Origin: Trileptium ribeirensis
Lineage: Eukaryota; Nematoda; Enoplea; Enoplida; Thoracostomopsidae
Direction: 5' to 3'
NCBI GenBank assembly: GCA_030248225.1
Contig: JASANE010010126.1
Coordinates: 1-64,000 of the forward strand
DNA: 64,000 nt
Shown piece by piece: positions 21,912-36,200 of the stretch. How positions within the stretch are numbered: the first letter of the stretch is position 1; every line of letters begins with the position of its first letter. Under the pieces are notes generated by a model. That model searched no databases. It was not told the origin of the DNA and saw only the letters and a list, made by a program, of their open reading frames with translations. A program made the translations under genes and the position numbers.

Positions 21912-23039
21912 TTATCTCCGCCTTCCAATCGCATACTTGTTCCTTATATATCCTAGACTACTTTCTCGACTTGTCTCATTGCACCATGATGGCTGTGTGG
22001 TAACGCTCTTACATTGAGTAGTCTGCACCGTCGGGATCCGCGACTCGTTAGAATTCTGCGTCTGTCTAATACCTGGTGAATATTGGGGTTGCGAGAAATA
22101 TTGAGGAGGCGTGTTTGGTGGCCATCGATTAATATTTTGCATGGGTGTAATTCGTAAGAAATTTTGTGAAAAACTTGACCGCCGTTGCGGGCAGTTAAAT
22201 TTAATATGACTAGTTCTCTTACAGTAGCCGCATATTTGTCTACCATCGGAAGTCATTCTACTCCTATCTTGCTCAATATTTGTTCTACGTGAGCTGTTAT
22301 TTGTTTGATCCTTAAGACTAACCACTGCTTGTAGCAATTCTCTGTTTAGTTTTATCATATCTTCCAAATTTGACTCAATGTTGCTCGAACATTCAGATTT
22401 TTTAACATTTGAAAACATAGCCTCCAGTTTGGAGCTACCTTGGTTAAAAGGCTCATCCATCCTCTCATAGCATTCCTGCTCACATACTTTAGAAATGGCC
22501 GCCTGCATGGAGGTGGGATTTGAGGTCATGACAAACCTCTTAATAGAACGCTTCAGCCCGTCTAGGAAGTTATCCATAGCTATCCGGTCTCTACTCTCGG
22601 CATCTATGGTTGGATAAGCCTTCCTCACCAAACGCTCAATGTCCTTAGCATATATTTCCACCGGTTCCTTAGGGCCTTGGCTCCTAGTGAGTAGTTGAAT
22701 GCTATATTGGTTTGCTGTTTCTTTAGATATTAGAAATTCCTTAAGCGATGCTCTAACTAGCTCATAATTTTTTTGAATCCCCGGAGGGAGAGCTTCCCAT
22801 TTCCGCGCAGCTACATCCCGTAAATGTGCAGACAGCAGACGTGCCATTTCCCCATGGCTCCATTCGTTCGCCAGGGCTATCCTCTCAAACGTACCTAGCC
22901 ACTCTTCAAAATCGTCACCAAAATTTCCACTGTATAATAGAATATTTTTGATCTCAATCTCTCCGTATCCATAACGATTTTCCGTGATACGATTCTCGGT
23001 TTGGGATCCGCATGGGGTCCTCTCAATACCTCCCGGCAT
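21912..23039 (-). CDS. Gag-like protein with CCHC knuckle (degenerate element)
   Basis: A 375-codon frame, the longest intact one in the element, starts at an ATG (23037-23039). Residues about 34-200 form the helical gag/retrotransposon capsid region (SGNFGDDFEEWLGTFERIA..., WEALPPGIQKNYELVRASL..., then a helical run ending DNFLDGLKRSIKRFVMT). Residues 270-283 form a zinc knuckle, C270-C273-H278-C283 (CGYCKRTSHIKFNC), which binds element RNA. The last 80 residues are Gln/Asn/Ser-rich. This would assemble the particle in which the RNA is copied. Confidence 0.85.
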   Translation of the reverse strand: MPGGIERTPCGSQTENRITENRYGYGEIEIKNILLYSGNFGDDFEEWLGTFERIALANEWSHGEMARLLSAHLRDVAARKWEALPPGIQKNYELVRASLKEFLISKETANQYSIQLLTRSQGPKEPVEIYAKDIERLVRKAYPTIDAESRDRIAMDNFLDGLKRSIKRFVMTSNPTSMQAAISKVCEQECYERMDEPFNQGSSKLEAMFSNVKKSECSSNIESNLEDMIKLNRELLQAVVSLKDQTNNSSRRTNIEQDRSRMTSDGRQICGYCKRTSHIKFNCPQRRSSFSQNFLRITPMQNINRWPPNTPPQYFSQPQYSPGIRQTQNSNESRIPTVQTTQCKSVTTQPSWCNETSRESSLGYIRNKYAIGRRR

Positions 23040-23205
23040 TTATATGGGAATTAATCGACTTTGTCGTATTTTTGACTCGCGAGGGCCACCTGTATATCGC
23101 CGATAGGCTTTGTCAATAAAGGCATCCGAATCCAGATTATTCAAATCTAGTTCAAATTTTTCTTAAACTTGAGCGTACCTCGTTCCAGGCTTGCAACACC
23201 AAAAT
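23040..23205 (-). promoter_or_regulatory. Retroelement leader with possible primer binding site
   Basis: On the minus strand the segment just after position 23205 reads TACATTTTGGTGTTGCAAGC. An LTR ending in CA followed shortly by TGG is the usual arrangement of LTR and primer binding site. The following bases do not fit a canonical tRNA T arm well, so the tRNA is not identified. Confidence 0.35.
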
Positions 23206-24480
23206 GTAGCCCGCGTGAGTCTTAATTTAAGTTGAAATGCACCACCTGACAAACGTCGATCACGTTGGGTTTGCAACGTAGAATGCACACTCCTGTTTAC
23301 TGCCTGTTTATTACACTAGATATATAGGATACTAATACACAATAAGATACTTACATCAACTCTAAATTGCACAATGACAGCAAATTCTTGACACAATACA
23401 CCGATTGACAACGGGAACTACGGTAGTTAATTTTGATTCACTGATTGTACGAACTGATGCCCTAAACTCACGATGCAACCCTTTAAATAATCTTTTAACA
23501 CCCTAATTCTAGGAACCCGATTAAAACCTGGTTCTAAAACCTCTCTAAACCATTGAATTTTAATATAACGGTTGCCAACCGGGTTATGAATTCTTGGAAC
23601 TCTGAAATCCGCTCTCTAACATAAGTTTTAATTTTTGCGTTAGAGAGAATCTTTTTATGAAATTTTCGGAATCCCTAACTCATAACAAATTTCGTGAAAA
23701 TCCAGCAGAGATACACTTACATTTCCGCTAATGTAAGTGTAATAGTTAAGGCACCCAGTGGCTACACTCAAACCCGATAGGTACCTAAACTGCAGCCCTG
23801 GCACACAAATTTTAAAATTTTAAATTGTTTTAAACTCTCTTAATCTTAATAATTCCAAGAATTAATAAAATTATTAGGGTCAGAAATTACCGAGGGGATG
23901 AGGTCCGTAACTCCCTAACGGGTGGGCCAAATGATGCCAAATTTGGCAATTTGAATCTACAACGTGCCCTGTGGCATTTGGGCATTTGGCATAAAAATCC
24001 GCATATGCCCAAATCATCCCCCTGTCCACTTTAACGTGGTTTCTCTAATTCTTAAAAGTTTTGTTTTACTGTGCTGGAAAAATATGATATGAAACTATTG
24101 CAACTTTCTGGCACTTACACATATTACATATAACCTACACATAATGAACACAACAAATCATTACACACACTTTCATCACATATGCAGAATTACATGTATT
24201 GTACATGACTCATATGTAATAAACACAACAAACGACTTCACACATGTGAAAACATACACGAATTATACAGTCGTTAACACACGAGATGTACGTATGTAGT
24301 AAACAAAATACGCGTCACATACATATTACACACATGATAAACAGATGACGCAAGAGCTATATTTTCCCACCGCAGTGATTCCCACGGTAGTTCATCACGT
24401 ATAGCAGTTATTGGCATGGCATAAGGCAATATCGAGGCATTGTTTACTAAGGCAAAAGATCGTTACACCTATACAGCACA
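23205..24480 (-). mobile_element. Candidate 5' LTR region (extent uncertain)
   Basis: Reading plus, it starts TGTAGCCCGCGTGAGTC. On the minus strand this is the LTR's 3' end. The minus-strand TATA-like box GATTATTTAAAG lies at about 23481-23492, which would be the core promoter. The upstream end is not defined. Near 23930-24010 a repeated ATGCCAAAT/ATTTGGCAT pattern occurs, followed by AC/AT-rich sequence with many ACACATATTACA-like words. No second LTR was found for comparison. Confidence 0.35.
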
Positions 24481-26194
24481 ATTAACATTTTACAATAGCA
24501 ATCAGTGATTTCCGGTGGTTTGTTGTTTTGGAATCGACCAGATACCTACAAGCCGGATCATGATTGTATCGTCGTATCGCGAAAATCATCTCGCGTAACT
24601 CGGGCGGGTGGAACCTGATTATACAGTGTATTAAAATAATGACACAGTTATATTTTATATGAACAATGAAGGATACACAAATCAATGCCATGGTCACGCT
24701 GTACCGATATACTGTCGCCGTTTTAGTTCCAGATTATCCCCCCTTTTGCACTATTTTGAATGAACGGTAAAAGTAGAAATCTCGGGTTGTTACAAATAAC
24801 AGCATGGTGTAGCTAACACCATATATTTTTTAAAAAAATTATATGGTGTAGTCTATTCCAAGCCATTATCGACAGTACAGTTCTACGTATACTATCTTAA
24901 AATGCAACCGTAACCACAATGGCGTCCAAGATACCATATAATTGATGGTGGCAGAGACACCCAGGGGGACAAAACTTTCACACAATGGGTCCTTTTATAA
25001 CGTAAACGCCGCATAAGCCTAAAACTCTATGCGGACGAGGGGGTTATCACTCCTCTCCCATCGCCCCGTCTCCCTCCCCTGTCCCGCACTAAGCTGTTTT
25101 TATTAATGTGGCTAGCATACCTATGCAGTAGTTCACGAAAAATTAAACTGAGAGAAACTCAGTCTATAGCATCCAGAGATTGGTTGACCTAGACATCTAA
25201 AGTCATATAGGTTCCACACGAACACCTAAAATCAGAGGAACGAAATAGTTGAATTCAATAAACCTTGTACAACTAAAGTTGGGCAGGTTAGTTAATAAGG
25301 AATCGAGATCTAATAGGACAGCGCGTCGTTACTTACGCATTCCAGCAATGCAGAAACCCACAAATACTACTTCGATTTTGTGATTTTGCACGTCTGACAA
25401 AATTTATTTATTTAGATCGTATATTTACTTTTATTCCAGAGAAAACTAATATAAAGTATAGCATTGGTATTGCTTTAACAAAGATCACGCTAATCTACAT
25501 CTGTACGAGCGTCTCATCGTAGTTTTTGCTTATCTTGGAGGGTATCATTGCAAATTCTTTGGAGCTGACAAATTCGTACCTTATAGCTGTGTGAACGGCA
25601 CAGTCCTGTTTGCTGTTCTTATTACGATGATCAATTTTGGTAGAAGTTTATTGTTTTATGGATGTAAAACAAATGGCCAAGAGGTTATCTTGAGAGGGCC
25701 TAGGTGCTGTTCTTGATATACTTTAGGCTAAGTCAAGGTTATTCTATAAGACATGTATTAAGCCTAACTAGTGAGGCTGCCGCTCCCGGACGCATCGCTC
25801 TATACTTTCTTTTTTCTAACGATGTTACGCAACGCCCCTCACTGTTATCGGGGAGAAACTAGCAGTAACAAAATATTTAATACTTTCACACGCAGCTCTA
25901 CTTTTCAGAACGTGTTTCCAAACACCAGGTTGCAAGGTGCGCCCCCGTTATTAAGAGATATATTTGTTTGGTGACTGATTCTTTGTAATTCATAGAAAAA
26001 TATATGTAACGATCTTTTGCCTTTGTAAACAATGCCTCGATATTGCCTGATGCAAAGAGCAATACGTAACTGAACGAAGTAGATGAACATAATACGTATT
26101 GCTAGTGGGGTGGCGGTCGTTAATATTCATTTCATCAGTAAATTTCCCGTTCACCAGCTAAAACAGCAGGCCGAATCCATCCCTCATCTTTGCG
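24481..26194. other. Noncoding DNA; nothing recognised but a short palindrome
   Basis: No coding match is seen. ACACCATATA ... ATATGGTGT at 24816-24849 forms a near-perfect AT-rich hairpin. The first coding exon of the kinase gene (N-terminus before the glycine loop) could lie here or further upstream, but I could not identify it. Confidence 0.4.
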
Positions 26195-26345
26195 ATATCC
26201 GTGGATATCTTAAGGGTTTACATACGGCCCTCGCAATACCGCAGCCCGGGTTCGAGTTCTGACTATGACTTGCGTTTATCAAGCATTGCACTATGTAATT
26301 TGTTCGGCCGCATTAGTGAATCCACAGATTAGTGGATATCTGTTA
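26195..26345 (+). repeat. Possible tRNA-derived SINE fragment
   Basis: CCCGGGTTCGAGTTC at about 26226-26240 is a good polymerase III B-box, and a GTGGATATCTTAAGG block lies about 40 nt upstream where an A-box is expected. It is weak, and no second copy was found. Confidence 0.25.
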
Positions 26346-26795
26346 AAAACTTTTGTGTCTTACAGCCTGTTATAAAATACAAAGTTGAATAGCTATCCAT
26401 TAGAATTTCAGTATCTCACGGTTGGCTGTAAGACATTTTTGTATGCTACAGTTGGCTGTAAGAGACAAAAAGTTTCTGAAAAGAAAGTATTAGACACAAT
26501 AATCTGTTATGGCTAGCTGCAATTGGTTTTAGTCTCTTACAGGTAGCTGATGGAGATTTTTGTATTTATTGGCAATTTAATAAGATTAAAGTTTCTTACA
26601 CCTATCTCTTTGAGGTTTAACTATCAAACAAGAGGTCATTACAAAAATCTCTAGCAGCCGTTTGCAAGAAACTAAAATATCATATAACCATCCATTAGAG
26701 ATTTTATTTCCTTGCAAGCGGCTACAAAAGACAAAACTGCCCACTTTTTGCACTCATTATTCTGTGAAACCTGCATTATTACCCAAATCGTAACT
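26345..26795 (+). mobile_element. Single arm of the foldback element family
   Basis: It shares the repeated words (TTGGCTGTAAGAGACAAAA, CTCTAGCAGCCGTTTGCAAG, AACTGCCCACTTTTTGCACT) and the end TCATTATTCTGTGAAACCTG with the arms of the 58805-62150 element. The orientation matches its right arm. Only one arm is present, so this is a truncated or solo arm. Confidence 0.75.
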
Positions 26796-27112
26796 CGGAT
26801 AAAACTTGGAACTAAAAATAGTAAAATTGACAGAGTAAATTTCTTTTCAAAACCATAAGTTCAGCAAAATTGAAAATATTTTAGTAAAAGGTTGTTTTGT
26901 CACTGTTCCAAAACCATCAGTTAGCTATCTTTCGCATAGTGGACACCTTTTTGTAAATGAATAGCTCACAAAGTCGTAGGCTAAGCCATAATATGGAAAA
27001 TGTTTTCAAAACTTGAATGAACCTTAAACTATATATATGTTTCGACAATGTTTTGCTTGCTTATTATAGGAACACTGCAGTGTCGCTCTCATATGTTTTA
27101 CGCCGATACTAC

Positions 27113-27230
27113 TGTAACAGGCCCGTTCCGGCCCGTTACGTGTCTTTTACATGATTTCGGCGCTGAAATTGGCCAAATGTACCTCAAATCGCACCAGACA
27201 GGGTTTACGGGAATAAAGTTTTCAGTGCTT
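27113..27230 (+). repeat. Fragment related to the 1-3610 palindrome
   Basis: It begins TGTAACAGGCCCGTTCCGG and continues with GATTTCGGCGCTGAAATT and GTTTACGGGAATAAAGTTTT. These match, in order, the reverse complement of the right palindrome arm from about 2501 downward. It is therefore a dispersed fragment of the same family, with this motif at its edge. Confidence 0.7.
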
Positions 27231-27577
27231 GCTGCTTATGGTTATCGATAATGTGTTGTTTTATGTTGGCGTACGCCTTTGCTATATTTATGCCGTTTAC
27301 GTAACCATTGTATGATTTATCGTATATGGTAACCTTTGCCATTGCATGATCTGTCGTATATTCGTATCTTGGGACAGGCTCATGTGAGCCCAGAAAACTT
27401 CGCTTCGGCTGAGCTGTACGAACTGACGAAGACAAGGAAGATAGGAGATGTTCAACCGGCCAAAAACCCGAGCGGAATCTTACCAACAATCCTGATTTTT
27501 ATTGAACTTCAAACTTCAGACTACCGTAACTGAACGAAGAGCAACGTATCGCACTGTAGTATATGTATGCAATGTGA

Positions 27578-27814
<237 letters not shown>

Positions 27815-27935
27815 TAAACCCTCGGAGACACCAACAAATGCTAATGTGTTTAATAAGTGGTTCGACGATTTCCGAGAAGACACTAAAGTGACGTTAGGTT
27901 AATGATCTTTTGTGAGGAGATTTTTGGGCTATATA

Positions 27936-28135
27936 TACAGTACCCGCCAAAAATGACTGTCGCTCGCTCGCGACTCGCTCGACACTCGCTCGCGACTCGC
28001 TCGAAATAAATTTGTTCTAAAAATAGAATTTTCTATTAATTTAAATAGTGGCGAAATCTCGAGCGAGCCACTTGCTCGCGACTCGCTCGAACTCGCTCGC
28101 TCGAAATGCGACGGTCATTTTTGGCGAGTACTGTA
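27936..28135. mobile_element. Tc1/mariner-type palindromic MITE, copy 1
   Basis: The ends TACAGTACCCGCCAAAAATG and, inverted, CATTTTTGGCGAGTACTGTA fit a TA-flanked Tc1/mariner element. The interior is a near-perfect palindrome of CTCGCTCGCGACTCGCTCGA repeats on both sides of an AT core (AAAATAGAATTTTCTATT). It lies in the first kinase intron and has no transposase. Other copies are at 39252, 43235, 35051 and 62307. Confidence 0.85.
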
Positions 28136-28182
28136 GTTTCCCAGGATGTGGTTTTAGCAAAATGCTCGTGAAATTTTTTACC

Positions 28183-28471
28183 ATCTACACTCCCCACTCG
28201 CCCAACACCCCATATTCAGCTAAATCCAAAAATGTTGTATATCTCATGTTTTTTGTATGCAAAATGTTTTTAAACATTAATTACCATTATTTACAATGCT
28301 AAAACGCCGTTTTATAGCTTGAAAATACATGCACGGCAGTAAAACTATATGAAAAATATGGAAATATTTAGTATTTGTAGGCCAAATTTATTCGCCTCAA
28401 CTTTGTAATTTCCCCCGAGAAAGAACGTGGGAACCCCACCCCCACCCACTTTTCGGAGGGCTGTCGATAAG
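28183..28471. mobile_element. Repeat family with CTGGCC ends, copy 1
   Basis: About 290 bp shared with 37111-37455 and, inverted, with 42410-42728. Shared words are AATGCTAAAACGCCGTTTTA, GGAAATATTTAGTATTTGTA and CCACTTTTCGGAGGGCT. This copy is a truncated relative whose CTGGCC end is not visible. Confidence 0.75.
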
Positions 28472-29030
28472 CCAGTATCCTTTTTTAAATATTGTTCATC
28501 GTATTTCCATGTTTTATTTTTTCCATACAGCCACAACGTATTAACCATTGCATGATAGCGTGTTGGAAATATGGAATTCGACACGTTTCAAAATAGTGCG
28601 TAAACTGGTCAGATCTAAAATTGTTTGATTCTGCCTCGAGTTATGGGATAAGACCGATCAAATTTGACAAAAAAATGGGCCGGATTTAAAATTCTTTCGA
28701 GGTGCACCTAATTTTATTTGAGTTTTTTGGATTATTTTTTGGCGTTACGTCTGTTTTCAAATGTGTTTGTGTGTCAAAATAAAATATAAATATCGAGGTG
28801 CAAATTAAAAAAACATTCTTGTCGTCTTGATTAAACTGCGACCACGTTCTTCATCTAAAGTCTGTCTATGGTGCTTTTTTGCCTTTTTATAAATATAGCC
28901 ACATTATGAATATAATCTTGACATTTTTTCGGAAAAATTATGAAAATATCTGGATAGCTGACAGGCTAGTTTTACTTTAAGGTATCTTTATGATAGTTTC
29001 ATATCGTCTTAAATATTTAAGGTATAATCG
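28472..29030. other. Intron 1 sequence; nothing recognised
   Basis: AT-rich intron sequence with no repeat or gene that I can identify. Confidence 0.4.
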
Positions 29031-30265
29031 GCTTTTTCTGTTTCCATTTATTATTTTTAGGTATAATTTGGGTGTTTACACGTCGTTTTTTTGCTCCAAG
29101 CTTGCTAGTTGGCTGTCTTTGAGCCACTTTACGCCAAATCCCGCCTCTCTGGCGTACAGTTGAACTCTGATGGCTATCTGGTGCCACCTAGGAACCCCTG
29201 AAGAAACTTCATATTGATCAAATTTAGGTATTTAGACCTAGTTTTTTGGGTACCATCATGCAAGCTGGCTACCTTTGAGCTACTTTTAGCCATATCCCAC
29301 CTTTCTGGCGGTCAGTTGAGGTCTGATGGCTGCGTGGCACTTCTCGGACACCCAGAATACTTGAAAAACCTCAAATTGCCACTCTTTAACCAAATTCACG
29401 TATTATTTAGACATGATGCTTTTGGTTCAACCTTGCTATATGTCGGCTTTTGAGCTTCTTTTTAGCCATATCCCTCCTGTATTGCGTCCAGCTGAGCTCC
29501 GAAGGCTGCCTGGCGCCTCCTCGACACACGCACCTGAAAAACCTAAAATTTTGTACTTTTTGGTCCAATTTAGGTATTTAGACGCGGTTTTTTGTTCCAT
29601 GGTTGCTAGTTGGCGGCCTTTGTGCTGCGTTTTGGTCATATCCGGCGTCTCTGGTGTCCAGTTAAGTTCAGATGGTTCCCGGGCACCCCACTCGGAACCA
29701 TCCGAATACTTGATTAACATCTAATTACCACTTTTTGGTCAAATTTATTGTTTTAGTCCAGACTTGCTTGTTTTCGACCTTTGAGCATACTTTTAAGCCA
29801 TATCCCGGTTTTTTGGTGCCCAGTTGAGCTTCGTTGGCTGTCTGGCGCCCTCTTTAGGTTCCCCAGGATCCCCGAAAAACTTCTGCTTCTTTTCGGTATT
29901 TATGCATTTAGGCCCTGTTCTTTTGGTTCGAACTTGCTAGTTGGCGGCTTTGTGCTGCTTGTTAGTTGTTTCCCGCCTCACTGATGCCACGTTGAGCTCC
30001 AATCGATGTCTGGCAACCCAGGATTCCTGAAAAGCCACAAATTACCGCTTTTTGGTGCAATTTAGGTATTTAGACCTGGGTTTAAGGTCCAAACTTGTTA
30101 GGCCTTTGAGCTACTTTTAGTCATATCCCGCGTCTCTGGCATCCAGTTAAACTCCGGTGGCTTTATAGGTTCCCAGAATACCAGAAAAACCTCAGATTAC
30201 CATATTTTTGTCGACTTTAGATATTTAGATTCGATTTTTTGATCGAAACTTACTATTTGGCGCCC
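29030..30265 (+). repeat. Tandem repeat of about 155-176 bp, seven units
   Basis: Seven diverged units each contain TTTGAGC(T/C)ACTTTTAG, CATATCCC, CTCTGGC, CAGTTGAGCTC and TTAGGTATTTAGAC. The recurring CATATCCC-like site falls near 29133, 29289, 29465, 29635, 29797, 29965 and 30120. Unit divergence of roughly a quarter indicates an old array. It sits wholly inside kinase intron 1. Confidence 0.85.
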
Positions 30266-31220
30266 TTTAAGCTACTACGTTAAATTATATATATATAGTT
30301 AACTAGAAAATATGTCTTCAGTCATATCAACACCCTTTGTTATTTTGCTCACCAGAACGTCGAAAACATGTAGGGCACCAAACTTTGAGAAAAGCAAATC
30401 TTTAACAGTGTTGTTTTTACATTTGTTTTTTATTCAGTAAATCATGAAAAAAACGAAAAGTAGTTTATAACTTTAAAACATCGTTAGAACTTACAAACGT
30501 GTTATTGTACCGAAATTTGAAAAATCGATATTTTTGGTAAACAGTTAATGAACCATATTCGGTCCCACAAGCCCAGAGCCTGGTCCCAAAAAATTGTTAT
30601 TCGGCAAAGTTGTATCCCGATGAGCTGATTCAGGATAGTGATCCACGTTTCCCCATGTGACGCCTTTGTCGCGAGATATTTAGCTTGCGTAAACACACGT
30701 ACCTGCATGACTAGAATTGACCAAGAGGCCTTAAAACCGGTTTTACCGTGCTGAACCGATTGATGGACTAGGAATTTGTAGTTTTCAACTAAAATGGACA
30801 TTGTCGTCGCTTTGCTATTAACAAAAATAAAAATTTTGTCTTATTTTCGCCGATGTATATTCCAGAATTTTTACTTAAATTTTGCCAAATTTCCCTAATT
30901 TTTGGTAAAATTTTGCCGAATTTTGGAAAAATTTCGATGTCTGCGAAAGTTGTGGTGTTGACCCCTAGTTCCGGCCTTTCATAGGGGTCATCGCTGACTT
31001 TGAATCTCTGGTCCCTGATTTCAAAGACGTAAAAATTGTTTTAACCTTCTGATCTACTTAAGGGTGCATCAATACTTCTTTCTGTTATTTTAGCGAATGA
31101 ATGGAAATTCAGGTGCGGCGTACAGGAATTTAGCGTATCATCTTGTTTTTAGCATTATAGTGACTAAAAAGTTTTAAAATTGACTAAACGAACGAAAACC
31201 TTCAATTGGTGAATGGTTCA
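30266..31220. other. Intron 1 sequence; nothing recognised
   Basis: AT-rich. A short AAATTTTTGCCGAATTTTGG-like simple pattern occurs at 30860-30935. No gene or clear repeat family. Confidence 0.4.
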
Positions 31221-31224
31221 GCGT

Positions 31225-31500
31225 TTTGTTTGTTTTTGATAATTGAGCGGAGCGAAGCGAAGCATTTTTATTTTCTGTCTGGGAGTAAAAAGGTCGATGT
31301 CCGTCCGTTCGTTAGTTCGTTCGTTCGGTCCGACGGATCTCAAGAACCACTGAACCGATTTTAAAAAAAACTTTTTTGTTTGAAAGCCTATCGTGTCAGA
31401 GTATGCACCTAATATTTGGGATAAAAATATTTTGAGTGGTTAATTAGTAATTAGCTAATCAGTTAAGCTTATGCAGCTAAAATAGAGAATTTTGCAATAT
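31225..31500. repeat. Dispersed repeat with GCGGAGCGAAGCG border
   Basis: GAGCGGAGCGAAGCGAAGC, a run of CGTTCGT words, AACCACTGAACCGATTTTAA, and TAATTAGTAATTAGCTAATC occur in this order. The same blocks occur inverted at 43480-44175, so this is a dispersed family of unknown class. Confidence 0.6.
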
Positions 31501-31974
31501 TTGTGTTATTTATTGAGATAGAATCGTTTCGATCAAACCATTATAGAGTTTTTTGGGTCGAAGAATTCAAATATAATATTTTTACCAATGATAAAGCCCT
31601 ATGCCCTATGCAATGTAGTTACAAGAACATAAAATCGAGTACATTCGTAATGCCACAGCCCAAGCTCCGCTCACAAATGTAGTTCCACTACCGACTAGTT
31701 TAGTAAGTGAAATAGCAAAGGACACCGGCGAATAGTGGAGAAAATCTGCTGTCCACAGCGGTTCGGTGTTTCTACTCTTTTTCTATATTGGATTGAGTGA
31801 AATAACGAAAGGACGCCAAATTAAAGGAACTGCAACAACTGAAATATTAATTTTAAAATAGCCGTGGTGTAATTTAATTTTAGGGAATGAACTAGTATTC
31901 CATATAAAAAGAGCGCAGATTGCGTTTTAGAAAAACAGCGCAGTTGAACCTTTTCAATTTTTCCTTACAATTTT

Positions 31975-34380
<2,406 letters not shown>

Positions 34381-34384
34381 TCAG

Positions 34385-34500
34385 GGAGTAACCGGAATTC
34401 CAATTCCGGGTAAAATTTTGTGTTTCGGTTGCGGCTCCAACAAAAGGCCAAAACCGTGCCGGAGCCGGTGTTCCGGTTGAAATTTTTTTCAAATTTCTAT
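34385..34500. repeat. Dispersed repeat with GTAACCGGAATT / CCGGTT ends
   Basis: AACCGGAATTCCAATTCCGG, GCGGCTCCAACAAAAGGCC and GCCGGTGTTCCGGTTG resemble 42085-42180 (AACCGGAATTACATTTCCGG, AGCTCCGGCCAAACAAAACC, AGAACCGGAAGTCG). A related GGTGCTGGTTCCGGATAGG occurs at 44321. The class is unknown. Confidence 0.5.
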
Positions 34501-35050
34501 ATTTTTTACTGCAGTAGTGGTCTAAATATACATAGTATACATGCTTAAAGTGATTAACTTCTTGGTACAGTCTAACATTAGAATAGATTAAATACTTTCT
34601 GTGTGTTCATTTTTCGATTCGAAGATCGTTTCGCGAGATTAGGATTGCGAAACACTGGTACCCGTGTAACCAGATTTGGCACAGACCGATAAAGACGCGA
34701 TTTTGGCTATTTGCATGGAAGAACGAGTCGAAGAGCTTTGCAATCAACTAAAGGTCATATCGACATCACCTTTGCTATCGAATAAGAAATGTCGTCGAAA
34801 TCCATCCGTCCGAAGATAGCTTATGAGTAACCCCGACAGTCAAAAAAAAAATTTTCGTGGTCTTTCTCCCGAGCGCTCTCAGTGGTAGCTCTACATGCTA
34901 CGTTTCAATAATTTTAGTTGGTGTCACGCAAATAATGTTACAGCGGTGTATCCCTTTGAGTTCATGCTTTATGAGGATAACATCCAGAGACCTGCCTTTG
35001 CTTTGTGGTGACTTTATGCTTCAGTAGGGACAAGCCATGCTGTTTTGGTG

Positions 35051-35172
35051 CAGCACGCACCAGAAATGGCCGTCGAATTTTGAGTGAGCGAGTGATTCGC
35101 TCGAGATTTCGAAACTATATTAATAATAAATTCAATTTTTAGAACAAATGTATTTCGAGCGAGTCGCGAGCT
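35051..35172. mobile_element. Truncated Tc1/mariner-type MITE, copy 5
   Basis: CAGCACGCACCAGAAATGGC, then GAGCGAGTGATTCGCTCGAG, then an AT core and TTTCGAGCGAGTCGCGAG match the inverted right half of the CGCTCG MITE family. The other end is missing. Confidence 0.65.
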
Positions 35173-35279
35173 ATAACTTGTATATAAAAGCTACAATGAT
35201 CACTGACGCTATAATCCTTGGGCATATTCTGCACCTCTGTGGATAACTATCTGAGGGAGAATCAAGACTGCTTCAGCCC

Positions 35280-36200
35280 AGGAACTATGGATCAAAATAT
35301 TCACCTTGCGCCAGATAACCGAGCAGCGACACGAGCTCAGTAAACCGTTGGTAACTGCCTAGTGCCTTCCTAGTGTCAATGCCGCGCTCGACTTCATGGA
35401 CTGTACACAGTTCTACACAATTCTTATCTTCAATGGCCTTCCTATGGAGCCCGTATTGATCATTGAAGGCATTATCAAGATGATGTGAAACTTGGTCGTC
35501 TCTACCGTGAAACCACAGTGCTCTTTGCCGTTACGACAGCTTATTGTGAGTTATTCCCTACTCTTGAACACTTCGAAAATCAATGGACGGCACACAAAGG
35601 ATCTACTTTGACAGGGGAATTTTGTTAACCGACATCGACTACGGAGATGGCATAGCTTCAGTGGCAGAAACACTTCAAGACATGCAAAACATGATCAATC
35701 GTCAAATTGCATCGCTGGTTGGGCTACGGATTAGCGCCGATAAAATTAAGATCATTCGATCAAAATGACAGTATCTTGCTGCGGGAGGAGGCACTGCAAG
35801 ATGTGCAGCCGTCCTGCTATGCAAATACCTAGGAAACTTCATTGACTCGGAACGTAAGGATACCCAGCCCCCGAGATTAGGAACCAAATTTGGGCTGAGG
35901 CAACATTCACACTGCTAGCCAAGCGGCTCTCAAAATGTACAGTAACATTACACAAAACCAAAGTACGGGTATACAATGCTGCAACTCGACAGCATTGCTG
36001 CATGTTTGCGAAATGTGGTTCCTGAAGGTGGCCGATTGCTCCCGTCTTCAGGCGTTCGAGTGCAGATGTTGGCGTCTCATCGTAAACATTAGCTGCCTGG
36101 ACCATGTAACCAACGATACGGCTGACGCCAGGATTGCAGCTCCATCGTTATGTTCAGACGTAATGGTTCGACGCCTGCGATACCTACAGCTACGGTCATA
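35280..36200 (+). pseudogene. LINE reverse transcriptase remnant
   Basis: Pieces in different frames follow the order of a non-LTR RT. They are IFTLRQITEQRHELSKP near 35300, a block near 35560, then GDGIASVAETLQDMQNMINR with SLVGLRISADKIKII (35640-35760, the region after the catalytic Asp pair, which itself is altered to DIDYGDG), then KYLGNFIDSE, and TKVRVYNAATR near 35945. Many shifts and stops are present. It lies in the sense orientation inside kinase intron 2. Confidence 0.75.

Larger units (their letters stand above)
14407..23205 (-). mobile_element. Ty3/gypsy-type env-bearing retroelement with extra Tudor/NADAR cassette, broken
   Basis: On the minus strand the order is gag, Tudor-like domain, CxxC segment, NADAR, protease, RT, RNase H, integrase, env-like. 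The pol order RT-RH-IN and the motifs are those of Metaviridae. The env-like gene places it with retrovirus-like (errantivirus-like) members. Several stops and frameshifts interrupt gag, the cassette, RT, RNase H, integrase and env, so it is a dead copy. A candidate 5' LTR edge is near 23205, but I cannot find a matching 3' LTR beyond 14407. The Tudor and NADAR domains are not usual parts of this family. Confidence 0.85.
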
